DNA of 64,000 nt, taken from the NCBI GenBank assembly GCA_937920345.1, contig CALGVA010000062.1, positions 1 to 64,000 of the forward strand. Reading direction: 5' to 3'. The notes beneath the pieces are model-generated. The model ran no database searches. It worked only from the letters and a program-made list of their open reading frames with translations, and was not told the origin of the DNA. Positions within the stretch are counted from its first letter, which is position 1, and every line of letters begins with the position of its first letter. The stretch comes from an uncultured Lachnospiraceae bacterium. GTDB lineage: Bacteria; Bacillota; Clostridia; Lachnospirales; Lachnospiraceae. The translations under genes and the position numbers were made by a program. Positions 26,215 to 35,280 of this stretch are shown piece after piece.

Positions 26215-26832
26215 TCATTCCAGAATACCCTTTTCCAGCACATACAGCGCGCGTTCATTTTCCTCCTGACAGTATGCGATGATCTCATCCTCGCCCTTGT
26301 CGGCAACAATCGTCGTATCGGCCCCCAGCTGTACGAAGCAGACATAATTCTCTATTGTCTCCATGCGGGAGGCCTGCGCCTTGCACAGATTCTGCGGATG
26401 ACTGCGGTTTTCCTCGATGATGCTTTCACGATACCGCTCCAGCGCCTCCTCGATCGCTCCCACCTCAGCCTCTTTGGCATGAATGATGATCATTGTGTCA
26501 ATGTGCGCATCCATTACCTGTTTTTCCGCCAGAAAGTCCACATACATATCTTCCGTGATACCGGTCTTCTGCTCCAGTTCTTCTTTCGTCAGATCGATCT
26601 CCGGCCAGTATTGATCACCCATCAGTTCCTTGACACTGTCCTTAAGCTGTGTCAGCGTTATGAACTTCTCTTTGTCCTGAAAAGGGAAACTGCTTGCCTG
26701 CAGATCGTCGCTGATCTTTTGCATCTCAAATGCCTGCCCGTTACCAACCAGTTCATCTTCCGGCAAATCGTTACCGCATGCTGTCAGGAAAAACAGTCCG
26801 CCGGTTAATAGTGTTGCAATCAATTTTTTCAT
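26215..26832 (-). CDS. DUF4358 lipoprotein
   Basis: A 205-residue lipoprotein: Met-Lys-Lys start, hydrophobic core and lipobox FFLTAC. The remainder matches the DUF4358 pattern, with an MYVDFLAEK segment, HIDTMIIIHAKE, and an amphipathic EEALERYRESIIEENR helix. Function unknown; in Lachnospiraceae it is repeatedly found beside MBOAT acyltransferase genes. The start ATG 26832 is chosen because it gives the signal peptide directly, with GGAGG 12 bases upstream; an ATG 32 codons earlier would bury the signal sequence. It is divergent from the MBOAT gene and may sense or help the acylated product outside the cell; that is inference. Confidence 0.82.
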   Translation of the reverse strand: MKKLIATLLTGGLFFLTACGNDLPEDELVGNGQAFEMQKISDDLQASSFPFQDKEKFITLTQLKDSVKELMGDQYWPEIDLTKEELEQKTGITEDMYVDFLAEKQVMDAHIDTMIIIHAKEAEVGAIEEALERYRESIIEENRSHPQNLCKAQASRMETIENYVCFVQLGADTTIVADKGEDEIIAYCQEENERALYVLEKGILE

Positions 26833-27024
26833 GTTTTGTCTGTTGCCTCCATTCTGCGTTCTGGCCGTAATATCCATTATTTCTTTACTGTTTTCACCTG
26901 ATATATCACACTTGTTTATATCCGGCAAACAGGATATACTAATTGTCAGTAACTAGTTTTTGCCTTTATATAGAAAAATATGTATTTTGATGGCAATAAT
27001 ATAACAAAGGGACTGTAGAATCAT

Positions 27025-28536
27025 ATGTTATTTAACTCGTATATTTTTATCTTCATATTTTTACCATTGACACTTCTGGGATGGTACGGCTTAAACCGCC
27101 TCGGGAGATATTCCCTTGCCAATGTATTTCTGGCCGGAATGTCTCTCTGGTTCTATGCCTATTTTAATGTTTATTATCTGGCAATCATCCTGTGCAGCAT
27201 CGGGTTAAACTATCTGTTAAGCTATCTGCTGACAAGAGTGCCTGCAGGTTCCGTACACACAAAGCTGTGGAACCGGACCGGATTGTTTGCGGGAATTATT
27301 CTGAATCTCGGCATCCTGTTTTATTTTAAGTATTATGATTTCTTTATTGAAAATATGAATCTCGCTTTTCACACCGATTTTACCCTGAAACATATTCTGC
27401 TGCCGCTGGGCATCAGTTTCTTTACCTTCCAGCAGCTTTCTTTTATCATTGACAGAGCACTGGGAAAATGTGAACACTATTCTCTGATCAATTATGTAAC
27501 TTTCGTCACTTTCTTCCCGCAGTTAATCGCGGGACCCATTGTCTTATATAAAGAAATGATCCCGCAGTTCGAGGATACGTCCCGCCGCGGATTCAACGCC
27601 TCCTCTTTTTCCCGCGGCATATACCTGTTTGTGCTTGGCCTGACTAAAAAAGTACTGCTGGCGGACACCTTCGCGTTAATGGCAAATTACGGTTTTGCAC
27701 AGACTTTCTCTCTGGACAGTATTTCCACCGTTGCGGTGATCCTGTCCTACACGTTTGAACTCTACTTCGACTTCAGCGGCTATTCCGATATGGCGATCGG
27801 GCTCGGCAGAATGTTTAACATTGAGCTGCCCATTAATTTTGATTCGCCCTACCGCGCATGTACGATCAAGGAGTTCTGGCAGAGATGGCACATCACCCTC
27901 TCCCGCTTCTTCATCACCTATGTATATATCCCGCTGGGCGGCAGCCGCAAGGGACGAATACGTATGCTGCTCAACACCTTTATTGTCTTTCTGCTAAGCG
28001 GACTGTGGCACGGGGCTGCATGGACCTACGTAGCATGGGGCGCTATGCATGGCCTTATGGTTGTGTGGGACAGTCTCGGAATCATCGGTATAACCGGCCG
28101 GAACGAGAAGCGGCCCGCACGGTTTCATATTCCCGCATGGTTTGGCTGGATCTTCACTTTTACACTGTTTAATATGTCGCTCTTCTTCTTCAGAAGCACC
28201 AGCATGACCGCCGCGCTCCAATTGTTTAAGAATCTCTTCTCCGGAAGTTACACTGGCAAGATTTTTGAAATTGCGGCACAGCTTGATATTTCTGAAATAT
28301 ACGTGATCAGGCAGATGCTGGATATGATCGCCCCGGGCATGGTTAACTACCTGTATCTGATCTTTATGTTCCTGCTGTTTGTGCTGGCATTTTGTCTGAT
28401 CTTCAGACCCAACGCCTATGAACGCACCATGCGCGGTGAACTGACTTCCAGAAGATGCTGGATCATCAGCATTCTGCTCATATGGTGTATTGTATCGTTA
28501 TCACAGGTAAGTACGTTTTTGTATTTTAACTTTTGA
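27025..28536 (+). CDS. MBOAT family O-acyltransferase (DltB/AlgI-like)
   Basis: A 503-residue polytopic membrane protein of the MBOAT family, which moves acyl groups across the membrane onto surface polymers. Diagnostic features are FYAYFNVYYLAII near the start, SFFTFQQLSF, the DFSGYSDMAIGLGRMF motif at about 249-264, FWQRWHITLSRF with conserved His289, and SGLWHGAAWTY with the catalytic His329. Length and motifs agree with AlgI-type O-acetyltransferases. The next gene encodes an SGNH-like extracytoplasmic partner, the usual two-component arrangement. Acceptor polymer is not known from sequence. Confidence 0.95.
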   Translation: MLFNSYIFIFIFLPLTLLGWYGLNRLGRYSLANVFLAGMSLWFYAYFNVYYLAIILCSIGLNYLLSYLLTRVPAGSVHTKLWNRTGLFAGIILNLGILFYFKYYDFFIENMNLAFHTDFTLKHILLPLGISFFTFQQLSFIIDRALGKCEHYSLINYVTFVTFFPQLIAGPIVLYKEMIPQFEDTSRRGFNASSFSRGIYLFVLGLTKKVLLADTFALMANYGFAQTFSLDSISTVAVILSYTFELYFDFSGYSDMAIGLGRMFNIELPINFDSPYRACTIKEFWQRWHITLSRFFITYVYIPLGGSRKGRIRMLLNTFIVFLLSGLWHGAAWTYVAWGAMHGLMVVWDSLGIIGITGRNEKRPARFHIPAWFGWIFTFTLFNMSLFFFRSTSMTAALQLFKNLFSGSYTGKIFEIAAQLDISEIYVIRQMLDMIAPGMVNYLYLIFMFLLFVLAFCLIFRPNAYERTMRGELTSRRCWIISILLIWCIVSLSQVSTFLYFNF

Positions 28537-28573
28537 TGCCAATCAGCCATGCATAAATAATAATTGAAAATCT

Positions 28574-28691
28574 GTGGGCGTTTACTCACTAAAGATTTTA
28601 TATTATTATTTGTATAGGGCGGACGCCCATAAATGAATAATTTGCCAGCCAGATTTTTCAATATCATTCATAAAACAAACTCTGGCAAATT
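28574..28691. repeat. Two successive inverted repeats between MBOAT and its partner gene
   Basis: TGGGCGT (28574-28580) pairs with ACGCCCA (28622-28628), and AATTTGCCAG (28638-28647) pairs perfectly with CTGGCAAATT (28682-28691). Both have AT-rich loops of 34-41 bases. They fill most of the 164-206 base spacer and lack T-runs, so they look more like RNA processing or stabilising structures than terminators. Confidence 0.5.
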
Positions 28692-28742
28692 ATAAATTGC
28701 ATGGCTGAATACTTTATAGAAAGCAGAAAGGCCCCCGAATAT

Positions 28743-29810
28743 ATGGACACAGATCAGAAATTTATCAAATCATTCTGCATACGGACAGCACTTCTTCTGA
28801 TGGCGATTATTGCCGCGGTGGTGATTTTTGATCCTTTTTATCAGTATCATAAACCGCTGCCCGGATTGAAAGCCGTGCTGACTGATAAAGAATATCAGTG
28901 TATCGGTACGCTGCGTACTTTTGATTATGATGCGCTAATCGTCGGTTCTTCCGTCTGTGAGAATTATAACAACGGCTGGTTTGATGCAGGGTTTGACTGT
29001 ACGGCAATCAAGGCGATCCGTTCCTACGGCGCGACTGCCGACCTGTGTTATCTGCTGGATAACGCCTACGAAGAACATGATCTGAAATATGTCTTCTACA
29101 ACATCGATCCTTCCTCCCTGTCGGCAAGTACAGAACCGACTTACGTGTCCACAGGGTGTCCGATGTATCTGTACGATCAGAACGTGTTAAATGATTATCC
29201 GTACCTGCTCAATAAAGATGTATTGATGGAAAAAATTCCTTATATGCTTGCCTATTCCCTGATCAGCAATTACGACGAAGGCGATTCCTACAACTGGGCA
29301 CAGTGGAAATATTTCGGCCGGGATATGGCGATGGGACTATACACCCGTCTTCCCATCGTTAAAGCTATGCAGCCGGAAACCGCAAACGTCGATGCACTTG
29401 CCGGCAATATTGCGCTGCTTACCGCACAGGTGGAAGCGCACCCCGACACGACGTTCAAGTTCTTCTTCTCCCCCTATTCCATGCTCTGGTGGGATAACGC
29501 CTGCCGCAGTGGAGAACGGGACGCAGTCATCTACAATGAGAAACAGGCAGTCAAGGCGCTTCTGCAGTATGACAATGTGGAAATATACTTTTATCAGGAC
29601 GATCGTGAAATCATAACGAATCTGGACAACTATATGGATATGATCCACTTCTCCAAAAACATCAACTACTATGTATATCACAAGCTTGCAAACGGAGAAG
29701 AACGGCTGACAGCAGACAATTATGAAGCACGGCTGGATGGCATGTATGAATTGTCGGAGGAAATTGCCAGCGAACTGATTCTGGAATATTACCCGGCCAA
29801 AAAAGAGTAA
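28743..29810 (+). CDS. SGNH/DltD-like membrane-anchored protein, partner of MBOAT acyltransferase
   Basis: About 355 residues with one N-terminal membrane helix (FCIRTALLLMAIIAAVVIF) and a large extracytoplasmic domain. That domain has an SGNH-type serine in IVGSSVCENYNN, and an Asp/His element YMDMIHFSKN near residue 300, the arrangement of DltD, AlgJ and AlgX-like O-acyl transferases that finish the acyl transfer started by MBOAT proteins. ATG 28743 is preferred because AAAGG lies 11 bases upstream; ATG 28701 has no visible ribosome site but cannot be excluded. I could not place it in a named subfamily. Confidence 0.75.
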   Translation: MDTDQKFIKSFCIRTALLLMAIIAAVVIFDPFYQYHKPLPGLKAVLTDKEYQCIGTLRTFDYDALIVGSSVCENYNNGWFDAGFDCTAIKAIRSYGATADLCYLLDNAYEEHDLKYVFYNIDPSSLSASTEPTYVSTGCPMYLYDQNVLNDYPYLLNKDVLMEKIPYMLAYSLISNYDEGDSYNWAQWKYFGRDMAMGLYTRLPIVKAMQPETANVDALAGNIALLTAQVEAHPDTTFKFFFSPYSMLWWDNACRSGERDAVIYNEKQAVKALLQYDNVEIYFYQDDREIITNLDNYMDMIHFSKNINYYVYHKLANGEERLTADNYEARLDGMYELSEEIASELILEYYPAKKE

Positions 29811-29874
29811 AGACCGGCAGCAGATATGAAAAGTTACTATACCATAAAATAACACGAAAGAGAGGACTGTCGTT

Positions 29875-30627
29875 ATGAAATTTATATCCTGGAATGTCAA
29901 TGGACTTCGGGCCTGCGTCGGAAAGGGGTTCCTGGATTTTGTGCAGGCACAGGACGCGGATATTTTCTGTTTACAGGAGACAAAGCTGCAGGAAGGACAG
30001 ATAGATCTGGATCTGTCCGGTTATCATCAGTACTGGAATTATGCGGAGAAGAAGGGGTATTCGGGAACTGCCGTCTTTACGAAAGAAGAACCCTTGTCAG
30101 CCGCTTACGGAATCGGTATCGAAGAGCACGATCACGAGGGGCGCGTGATCACACTGGAATATCCCGATTATTATTTTATCACCGTGTATACGCCTAACTC
30201 CCAGAACGAACTGGCACGACTGGACTATCGTATGAAATGGGAGGATGATTTCTTATCCTATCTGAAAAAATTGGAGGAAAAGAAGCCTGTCATCTTCTGC
30301 GGTGACCTGAATGTAGCGCATAAAGAGATCGACTTAAAGAATCCGAAGACCAATCGTAAGAATGCGGGTTTTACGGATGAAGAGCGGGCAAAATTCACGG
30401 CTCTGACAGAAGCGGGATTTATCGATACATTCCGGTATTTTTATCCCGATCTGGAGGGCGCTTACTCATGGTGGTCCTATCGTTTCAGCGCCAGAGCCAA
30501 GAATGCAGGCTGGCGTATCGACTATTTTCTCGTATCGGAATGTCTGGGCAGCCGGCTGCAGGACGCACTGATCTATAAAGATGTGATGGGTTCGGACCAC
30601 TGCCCGGTGGGACTGATTATGCAGTAG
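29875..30627 (+). CDS. exoA: Exodeoxyribonuclease III / AP endonuclease
   Basis: Cuts DNA 5' to abasic sites in base-excision repair. The 250-residue protein has all family motifs: ISWNVNGLRACVGKGF (metal Asn), LQETKLQEG (Glu), GDLNVAHKEIDL (Asp-Asn catalytic pair), SWWSYR and the final SDHCPVG with the Asp-His pair. AGAGG precedes the ATG. It is 64 bases after the MBOAT partner with no terminator between, so read-through is possible; a hairpin terminator follows. Confidence 0.96.
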   Translation: MKFISWNVNGLRACVGKGFLDFVQAQDADIFCLQETKLQEGQIDLDLSGYHQYWNYAEKKGYSGTAVFTKEEPLSAAYGIGIEEHDHEGRVITLEYPDYYFITVYTPNSQNELARLDYRMKWEDDFLSYLKKLEEKKPVIFCGDLNVAHKEIDLKNPKTNRKNAGFTDEERAKFTALTEAGFIDTFRYFYPDLEGAYSWWSYRFSARAKNAGWRIDYFLVSECLGSRLQDALIYKDVMGSDHCPVGLIMQ

Positions 30628-30651
30628 AATCTATTTAAGCTTAGCAAAACA

Positions 30652-30686
30652 GGGGTATATCAGAGCAGTGCATACTGATATACCCC
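30652..30686. terminator. Bidirectional terminator between exoA and the XRE gene
   Basis: GGGGTATATCAG (30652-30663) pairs perfectly with CTGATATACCCC (30675-30686). The T-tract is weak (TATTCTC), but the hairpin separates two converging genes. Confidence 0.6.
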
Positions 30687-30727
30687 TATTCTCATAATGA
30701 TTTGTCGATATCCCATAATATATGTTC

Positions 30728-31633
30728 TTATAAAACAGCCTTGCGTTTCCTGTTCAGCATGTACACCTGGCTGGCCAGCAGCCATAGATATGCCAGCTTC
30801 CCTGTTATTCTGATGAGATATAATACCTGATTCAACATACTGTCCGCTACGTTGGCAATATCCTTCTGATTCCCATCATAGTGAGCCAGGCTCGTATAAT
30901 TTCCTATGTCAGCCAGAAAGATAACCGCCAGAATGCACACGACTGCATAGGCATATTTTACATCCACAGATTTATCGGCATAAAAGAATCCGAATAAGAC
31001 AAACGGCACAATACAATAAAATACAAACCGGAATACCGTTCCTCCTGTCAATGTCCCGTTACCGCGCAGTAACATTGGCAATATATCAATCGCTGCCACG
31101 ACCATTGTCGCAGCCTCCACAAAAAAAGGAACACTCATGATCCAGCCGATCTGACGCGGTGAAAGTTCATTCCGGACAGAATAGTACAGTCCCGCCCCCA
31201 TTACCGGCAGTTTGATAAAAGTCCCTCCAATCATCACAGCAAAATATATCTTTATATACACATCATCTCCGCCGTATATGCTGTCAGCCGCATACGGAAA
31301 ATATACTCCTATATCGTACAGGCACATTACCAGATAAGACATACATACTGCAGCATATAACGCCGTCTGAATAAGCAGCGACACCGGCGCCGTTATAACA
31401 GGCTCTCTTTGAATATTCCGAATATATTTTTCACCGGATACCAGTTCGTCCAGCGATATTTCAAGTTCCTCTGCGATACGTTTTGCCGTAATCAGATCAG
31501 GATAACGCGCCCCGCATTCCCAGCGCGACACCGCCTGCCTCGTAACATAGAGCTTATCCGCCAGCGTCTGCTGTGTCATCCCTTTTTCTTCTCTGCATGC
31601 CTTTAGCTTCTCTCCGAATTCAATCTGCATCAT
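30728..31633 (-). CDS. XRE-family regulator with C-terminal membrane domain
   Basis: Residues about 5-60 are a Cro/CI-type helix-turn-helix (TQQTLADKLYVTRQAVSRWE, with recognition helix RQAVSRW). A linker leads to about six hydrophobic segments spanning residues 85-295, so the regulator is tethered to the membrane. Such proteins in Firmicutes often sense envelope stress or control a neighbouring membrane protein; the target is not known. It is the downstream-most gene of a leftward run (ParB/BMP protein, phosphoesterase, MgtC, XRE), 122 bases after mgtC. GAGAGGA precedes two tandem ATG codons, either of which could start the protein. Confidence 0.88.
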   Translation of the reverse strand: MMQIEFGEKLKACREEKGMTQQTLADKLYVTRQAVSRWECGARYPDLITAKRIAEELEISLDELVSGEKYIRNIQREPVITAPVSLLIQTALYAAVCMSYLVMCLYDIGVYFPYAADSIYGGDDVYIKIYFAVMIGGTFIKLPVMGAGLYYSVRNELSPRQIGWIMSVPFFVEAATMVVAAIDILPMLLRGNGTLTGGTVFRFVFYCIVPFVLFGFFYADKSVDVKYAYAVVCILAVIFLADIGNYTSLAHYDGNQKDIANVADSMLNQVLYLIRITGKLAYLWLLASQVYMLNRKRKAVL

Positions 31634-31755
31634 AATCCCGTCCTCTCTGTGTGGCAGTTAACTATGACCTTATTGTATCCAGCTGTCTGAATCATGGAAA
31701 GAAACACCCGCATAATCCCGGGGAAACAGATTGGTGACACGGGAAAATCAACCAT

Positions 31756-32436
31756 TTACAGGAAGTCCACCGACGTGACTTTGTCTGACTTTGTAAGAAT
31801 ATCATAGATTTCCGTGCGTTCCGTAACATTTTTCACGTAGAGAACCATATGTACGGATATGCCTTCTCCGGCAATACCAGGCTCGCTCATATCCATGGAA
31901 TCCACCATGATTCCGGCATCTTTCAGGTCATGTATGACCATATGCAGATCCCGGCTCTTCTCCAGATCAATAAACACATTACAATAACGGGAATGTCTGG
32001 TCGCAAACCGCTCCACATAGGGAAGCACATGCAGAGAAAAGAGCATGACTGCCGTAATCAGGACGCCGCCCTCTATAAACCCGATTCCGACAGCTAACCC
32101 GATACACGCACTCGCCCAGAGTGTAGCCGCCGTAGTAAGGCCCCTGACACGATGTTTGGATATGATGATCGTACCGACGCCGATAAATCCCACTCCGCTG
32201 ATCACCTGCGCAGCCAACCGGTTCATATTCGCCAGTCCGGGAAAATGAATCTGAATATACTGCTCTGTCAGCATGACGAGCGTCGCTCCGAGGCAGACTA
32301 CAGTGATTGTCTTCGTACCCGCACCGCGATGCTTCATACCGCGGTCAAGACCGACGACTCCGCCTAATGCAGCCGCCACAATAACCCGTATCAATATATT
32401 CTGTATATTCCATGCTGCATAACTTCCCTCAATCAT
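31756..32436 (-). CDS. MgtC/SapB family membrane protein
   Basis: A 226-residue protein with four hydrophobic segments and the conserved MgtC core GLDRGMKHRGAGTKT followed by VCLGATLVMLTEQY. The C-terminal ~85 residues form a small soluble domain, ACT-like in the family. Members modulate F-type ATPase activity or magnesium and phosphate homeostasis in other bacteria; the role here is inferred. ATG 32436 is chosen over an upstream GTG because GGAG lies 11 bases before it. Follows the phosphoesterase gene by 78 bases. Confidence 0.9.
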   Translation of the reverse strand: MIEGSYAAWNIQNILIRVIVAAALGGVVGLDRGMKHRGAGTKTITVVCLGATLVMLTEQYIQIHFPGLANMNRLAAQVISGVGFIGVGTIIISKHRVRGLTTAATLWASACIGLAVGIGFIEGGVLITAVMLFSLHVLPYVERFATRHSRYCNVFIDLEKSRDLHMVIHDLKDAGIMVDSMDMSEPGIAGEGISVHMVLYVKNVTERTEIYDILTKSDKVTSVDFL

Positions 32437-32514
32437 ATGTGTTCTCTCTCCTGTTTTCACAGATAATGTATCCTGATCACAAGCCGCATGTTCCCCGGTG
32501 TATCATCACCTGCA

Positions 32515-33114
32515 TTATTCGGGATAATCCACAATATAATACTCATAGGCATTCACGATCGTTGTCTTTGCATATGTGTCCGTCCGTTTAAACCCTCTGC
32601 CGTAATTGGCATGTACGTGTCCGTGGAAAAAAAACTTCGGTTCGTATTTCTCCATCAGCGTTCGAAAAACGCCAAACCCCTTATGCGGCAGATCCTCCAG
32701 ATCATTGATCTGATAAGCGGGCGCATGTGTTACAAGAATATCAAAGCCTTTATGTCTCCACAGCTTAAATCTTAACTTCCGGACCCGGCTTCTCATTTGT
32801 CGTTCCGAGTACTGATTGCCTGCCTTTGGTATATATTCCATGGAACCGCCCAGACCCATGATGCGGATTCCTTCATGTACATAGATATCATCCTCAATAC
32901 AGATACATCCTTCCGGCGGTGTATCCTCATATTTACCGTCATGATTGCCTCTGACATAGAGCAGCGGTACATTGCAGAGCGTGACAAAAAATGACAGATA
33001 CGACGGTGACAGATCCCCGCACGAGATAATGAGATCGATATCCTTCAACTTGTCCGGTTCATAAAAATCATATAAATACTTGGATTTCTGATCAGCGAGC
33101 ACTAAAATCTTCAT
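32515..33114 (-). CDS. Calcineurin-like metallophosphoesterase
   Basis: A 199-residue cytoplasmic phosphoesterase with the metal-binding blocks: Asp8 in LADQK, GDLSP with Asp34, GNHDG (57-59), THAP and GHVHANYG. The first block reads D-Q-K in place of the usual D-x-H, so one metal-ligand histidine is missing, as in some YfcE/Vps29-like members. Its ATG overlaps the stop codon of the preceding ParB-like/BMP gene (ATGA, 33111-33114), implying tight translational coupling and probably a joint function. The natural substrate (nucleotide, cyclic nucleotide or phosphodiester) is unknown. Confidence 0.88.
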   Translation of the reverse strand: MKILVLADQKSKYLYDFYEPDKLKDIDLIISCGDLSPSYLSFFVTLCNVPLLYVRGNHDGKYEDTPPEGCICIEDDIYVHEGIRIMGLGGSMEYIPKAGNQYSERQMRSRVRKLRFKLWRHKGFDILVTHAPAYQINDLEDLPHKGFGVFRTLMEKYEPKFFFHGHVHANYGRGFKRTDTYAKTTIVNAYEYYIVDYPE

Positions 33115-35090
33115 CCCTGTCCTCCGTTCCCGTCTGATCTGTCAGCACCCTTATCTGCACCTTTATCCGTACCGGATTCATCTACCTTGATACCCTGAAA
33201 CTTTACAAGCGTCCTGGCGTCTTCCGTAAGTTCATCCAATTCCGGAATTCTTCCGACTACATTTTCCGCCAGCCAATCCATGCTGATAATCTCATCCGGT
33301 TCCAGACTCTTGCCCTTCTCACATTGCACAATACCTCCCTGAGAATAGATCGGTCCGTCAAACGGATGAAAAGCGCCTGCCCGTATTGAATTTTTCAGAA
33401 ATTCTATCAATCTGCTGGTTCCGTGAGGCATAGACTTGGAACAGATGACGTCTATCACATCCGCGGACATACCCCACCAGTAATTGACCGCCTTCTTTCC
33501 CTTCTGTGCATCTGCTTCCGTACTGCCGCCGCTGAAAATATTCCGGATAATCTGTTCATAGAACTTGCCCCAGTCCCAGATCGGTGTCGCAATATTTTCA
33601 AGGGTTCCGTCTTCATTTTTCACATAAAGACCATATTCTCTGGACGCACTCTCCGGTGTAATCATATCATTGTCGGAGACAAAGAGAATGCCGTCCTGCT
33701 TCAGCCTTTCTCTGGCATCCATTCCCTTGATCTTCGTCCATTCCAGATGTATCTGCACATACGGATTGATCATTTTAGCCCCCAGCGCATATGCATTGAT
33801 ATTGGCCAGTGTCCCGTAGATCGGATAATCCGCCACATATCCCAGTCTGTCGGTTCTGGATAGTGCCGCCGCAATCGCTCCCATCAGGAACTTTGACTCA
33901 TACATTCTCGCATAATAAGTACAGATAGAAGAATAAGACATTTTGATAGAACAATTATATATTTTTACTTTCGGATGATGTACCGCGCAGCGAACACTCT
34001 GATTTATCATCTGGGTTGCCGTCGTAAATATCAATTCACAGCCTGACGCAATCGCCTGCTCAATCGCCGCTTCCACCTCATCCTCCGTGTCAGCCTTATC
34101 AAAAGCCATCGTTTTTATCTTACCTTCAAACACCTGCTCCAGATACAATCTGCCCAGCTCATGTGCATATGCCCAGCTGGAAGTCTCCGGTGTCTTCATA
34201 TAAATAAATGCTATTTTCAAAGTGTCCGGTACCCCTGTCGGAAGCAGTTTATTCAAAAGAGAGGACTTTACATGCTCCGGGTCCTGTATCAGTTCCACCT
34301 GACTGCCCTGATCGGCAAGCGTGATCTCCGTCCACATTTTCTGGAGAGAACGGCTTATTTCCTGCTCCGTCTGGTCTATCACTTTATCATACCCGAATAT
34401 TTCCACATAAATCAGAAAAGCATCGGAAACATTGATATCCAGTTTGTTGCCATGTGCCTTATTGTATGCAAGTTCGAAGTTATAGCAGGCAAAATGCAGA
34501 TTCATTCTGTCGTCATCGCTCCAGACCTCATCCTCCTTTTTACCCATCAGTTTAATGAGCTTCTTATAACTTCCTTCTTTGGAAAAGCAGACATCGTAAC
34601 TGTGCGATACTTCATAAAAATCCAGAAATTCATAATAGACACGATTTTCCTGATCATCCGACTTCTTGGGAACCAGACGGGTGACACTCGCAGGAAGACT
34701 GTATGTTTTCAGATACTTCATAACGCTGACGCGCTTATTTCCCTCCTGCACATAGAACTGATTCATAAATTCATAGGCCATAATCGGATCATTAATTCCG
34801 TCTTCCACCTGATGATTATACAGTGATGACCATTTCAGCCCGAATTCCGAGTTCTCGGGAAGAAGCGGCATGAAATTGTTGGCAAACGCATTAGACCGTC
34901 CCACCGTCTTGGTTCCCACGATCTTGGATAACGGAATATCCATAATTCCTAAATTCTCAATTGACGCAACTTCAGTATAAGATATCATTTCATCCAGTAC
35001 CGGAAGATAGGGATATTCCCCCTTGCTGAGTGCAGACCGGTAACTGCGCCGTCCTTGTTTCAATGCTGTAATATAATCATTCGCTGCCAT
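33111..35090 (-). CDS. Cytoplasmic fusion: ParB-like domain plus BMP (purine-nucleoside-binding) domain
   Basis: A 659-residue protein with no signal peptide or lipobox. Residues about 45-130 resemble a ParB/sulfiredoxin-type domain: IPLSKIVGTKTVGRSNAF, DPIMAYEF, then EGNKRVSVMKYL, which corresponds to the DGNHRVSVAR motif. The middle ~170 residues are helical and unassigned. From about 290 to 600 it matches the BMP/PnrA fold of nucleoside-binding proteins (LKIAFIYMKTPETSSWAYAHE, FTTATQMINQ, RLGYVADYPIYGTLANINAYALG, ILFVSDNDM). A normal BMP protein is a lipoprotein of about 350 residues; this one must act inside the cell. The tail repeats GADKGAD. ATG 35090 has GGAGG eight bases upstream. Coupled to the phosphoesterase. 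Confidence 0.8.
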   Translation of the reverse strand: MAANDYITALKQGRRSYRSALSKGEYPYLPVLDEMISYTEVASIENLGIMDIPLSKIVGTKTVGRSNAFANNFMPLLPENSEFGLKWSSLYNHQVEDGINDPIMAYEFMNQFYVQEGNKRVSVMKYLKTYSLPASVTRLVPKKSDDQENRVYYEFLDFYEVSHSYDVCFSKEGSYKKLIKLMGKKEDEVWSDDDRMNLHFACYNFELAYNKAHGNKLDINVSDAFLIYVEIFGYDKVIDQTEQEISRSLQKMWTEITLADQGSQVELIQDPEHVKSSLLNKLLPTGVPDTLKIAFIYMKTPETSSWAYAHELGRLYLEQVFEGKIKTMAFDKADTEDEVEAAIEQAIASGCELIFTTATQMINQSVRCAVHHPKVKIYNCSIKMSYSSICTYYARMYESKFLMGAIAAALSRTDRLGYVADYPIYGTLANINAYALGAKMINPYVQIHLEWTKIKGMDARERLKQDGILFVSDNDMITPESASREYGLYVKNEDGTLENIATPIWDWGKFYEQIIRNIFSGGSTEADAQKGKKAVNYWWGMSADVIDVICSKSMPHGTSRLIEFLKNSIRAGAFHPFDGPIYSQGGIVQCEKGKSLEPDEIISMDWLAENVVGRIPELDELTEDARTLVKFQGIKVDESGTDKGADKGADRSDGNGGQG

Positions 35091-35138
35091 AAACATGTCC
35101 TCCTTATGCCGTGTGCGTCAGTACCTTCGATGCTATAG

Positions 35139-35167
35139 AATATTGCATCCTTATCTTATCATTTCAA
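35139..35167 (-). promoter_or_regulatory. Promoter of the ParB/BMP-phosphoesterase-mgtC run
   Basis: Minus strand TTGAAA (35162-35167), 17 bases, AATATT (35139-35144) preceded by TGC (extended -10). The -10 hexamer is a poor match, so this is moderate evidence only. Confidence 0.4.
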
Positions 35168-35213
35168 GTATCAATTGAAAAGGTTATCTTACATTTGCTC
35201 TAATCATAAGTTT

Positions 35214-35242
35214 AAAAATGCCCCGCCGTCTCCGGCAGGGCA
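35214..35242 (-). terminator. Terminator of the DUF1266 lipoprotein gene
   Basis: TGCCCCGCCG (35219-35228) pairs with CGGCAGGGCA (35233-35242) around a four-base loop; on the minus strand ATTTTTAAA follows. Textbook intrinsic terminator. Confidence 0.85.
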
Positions 35243-35280
35243 TCCTCTCTTACTTATCATCCTTAATAAACATGGATACC

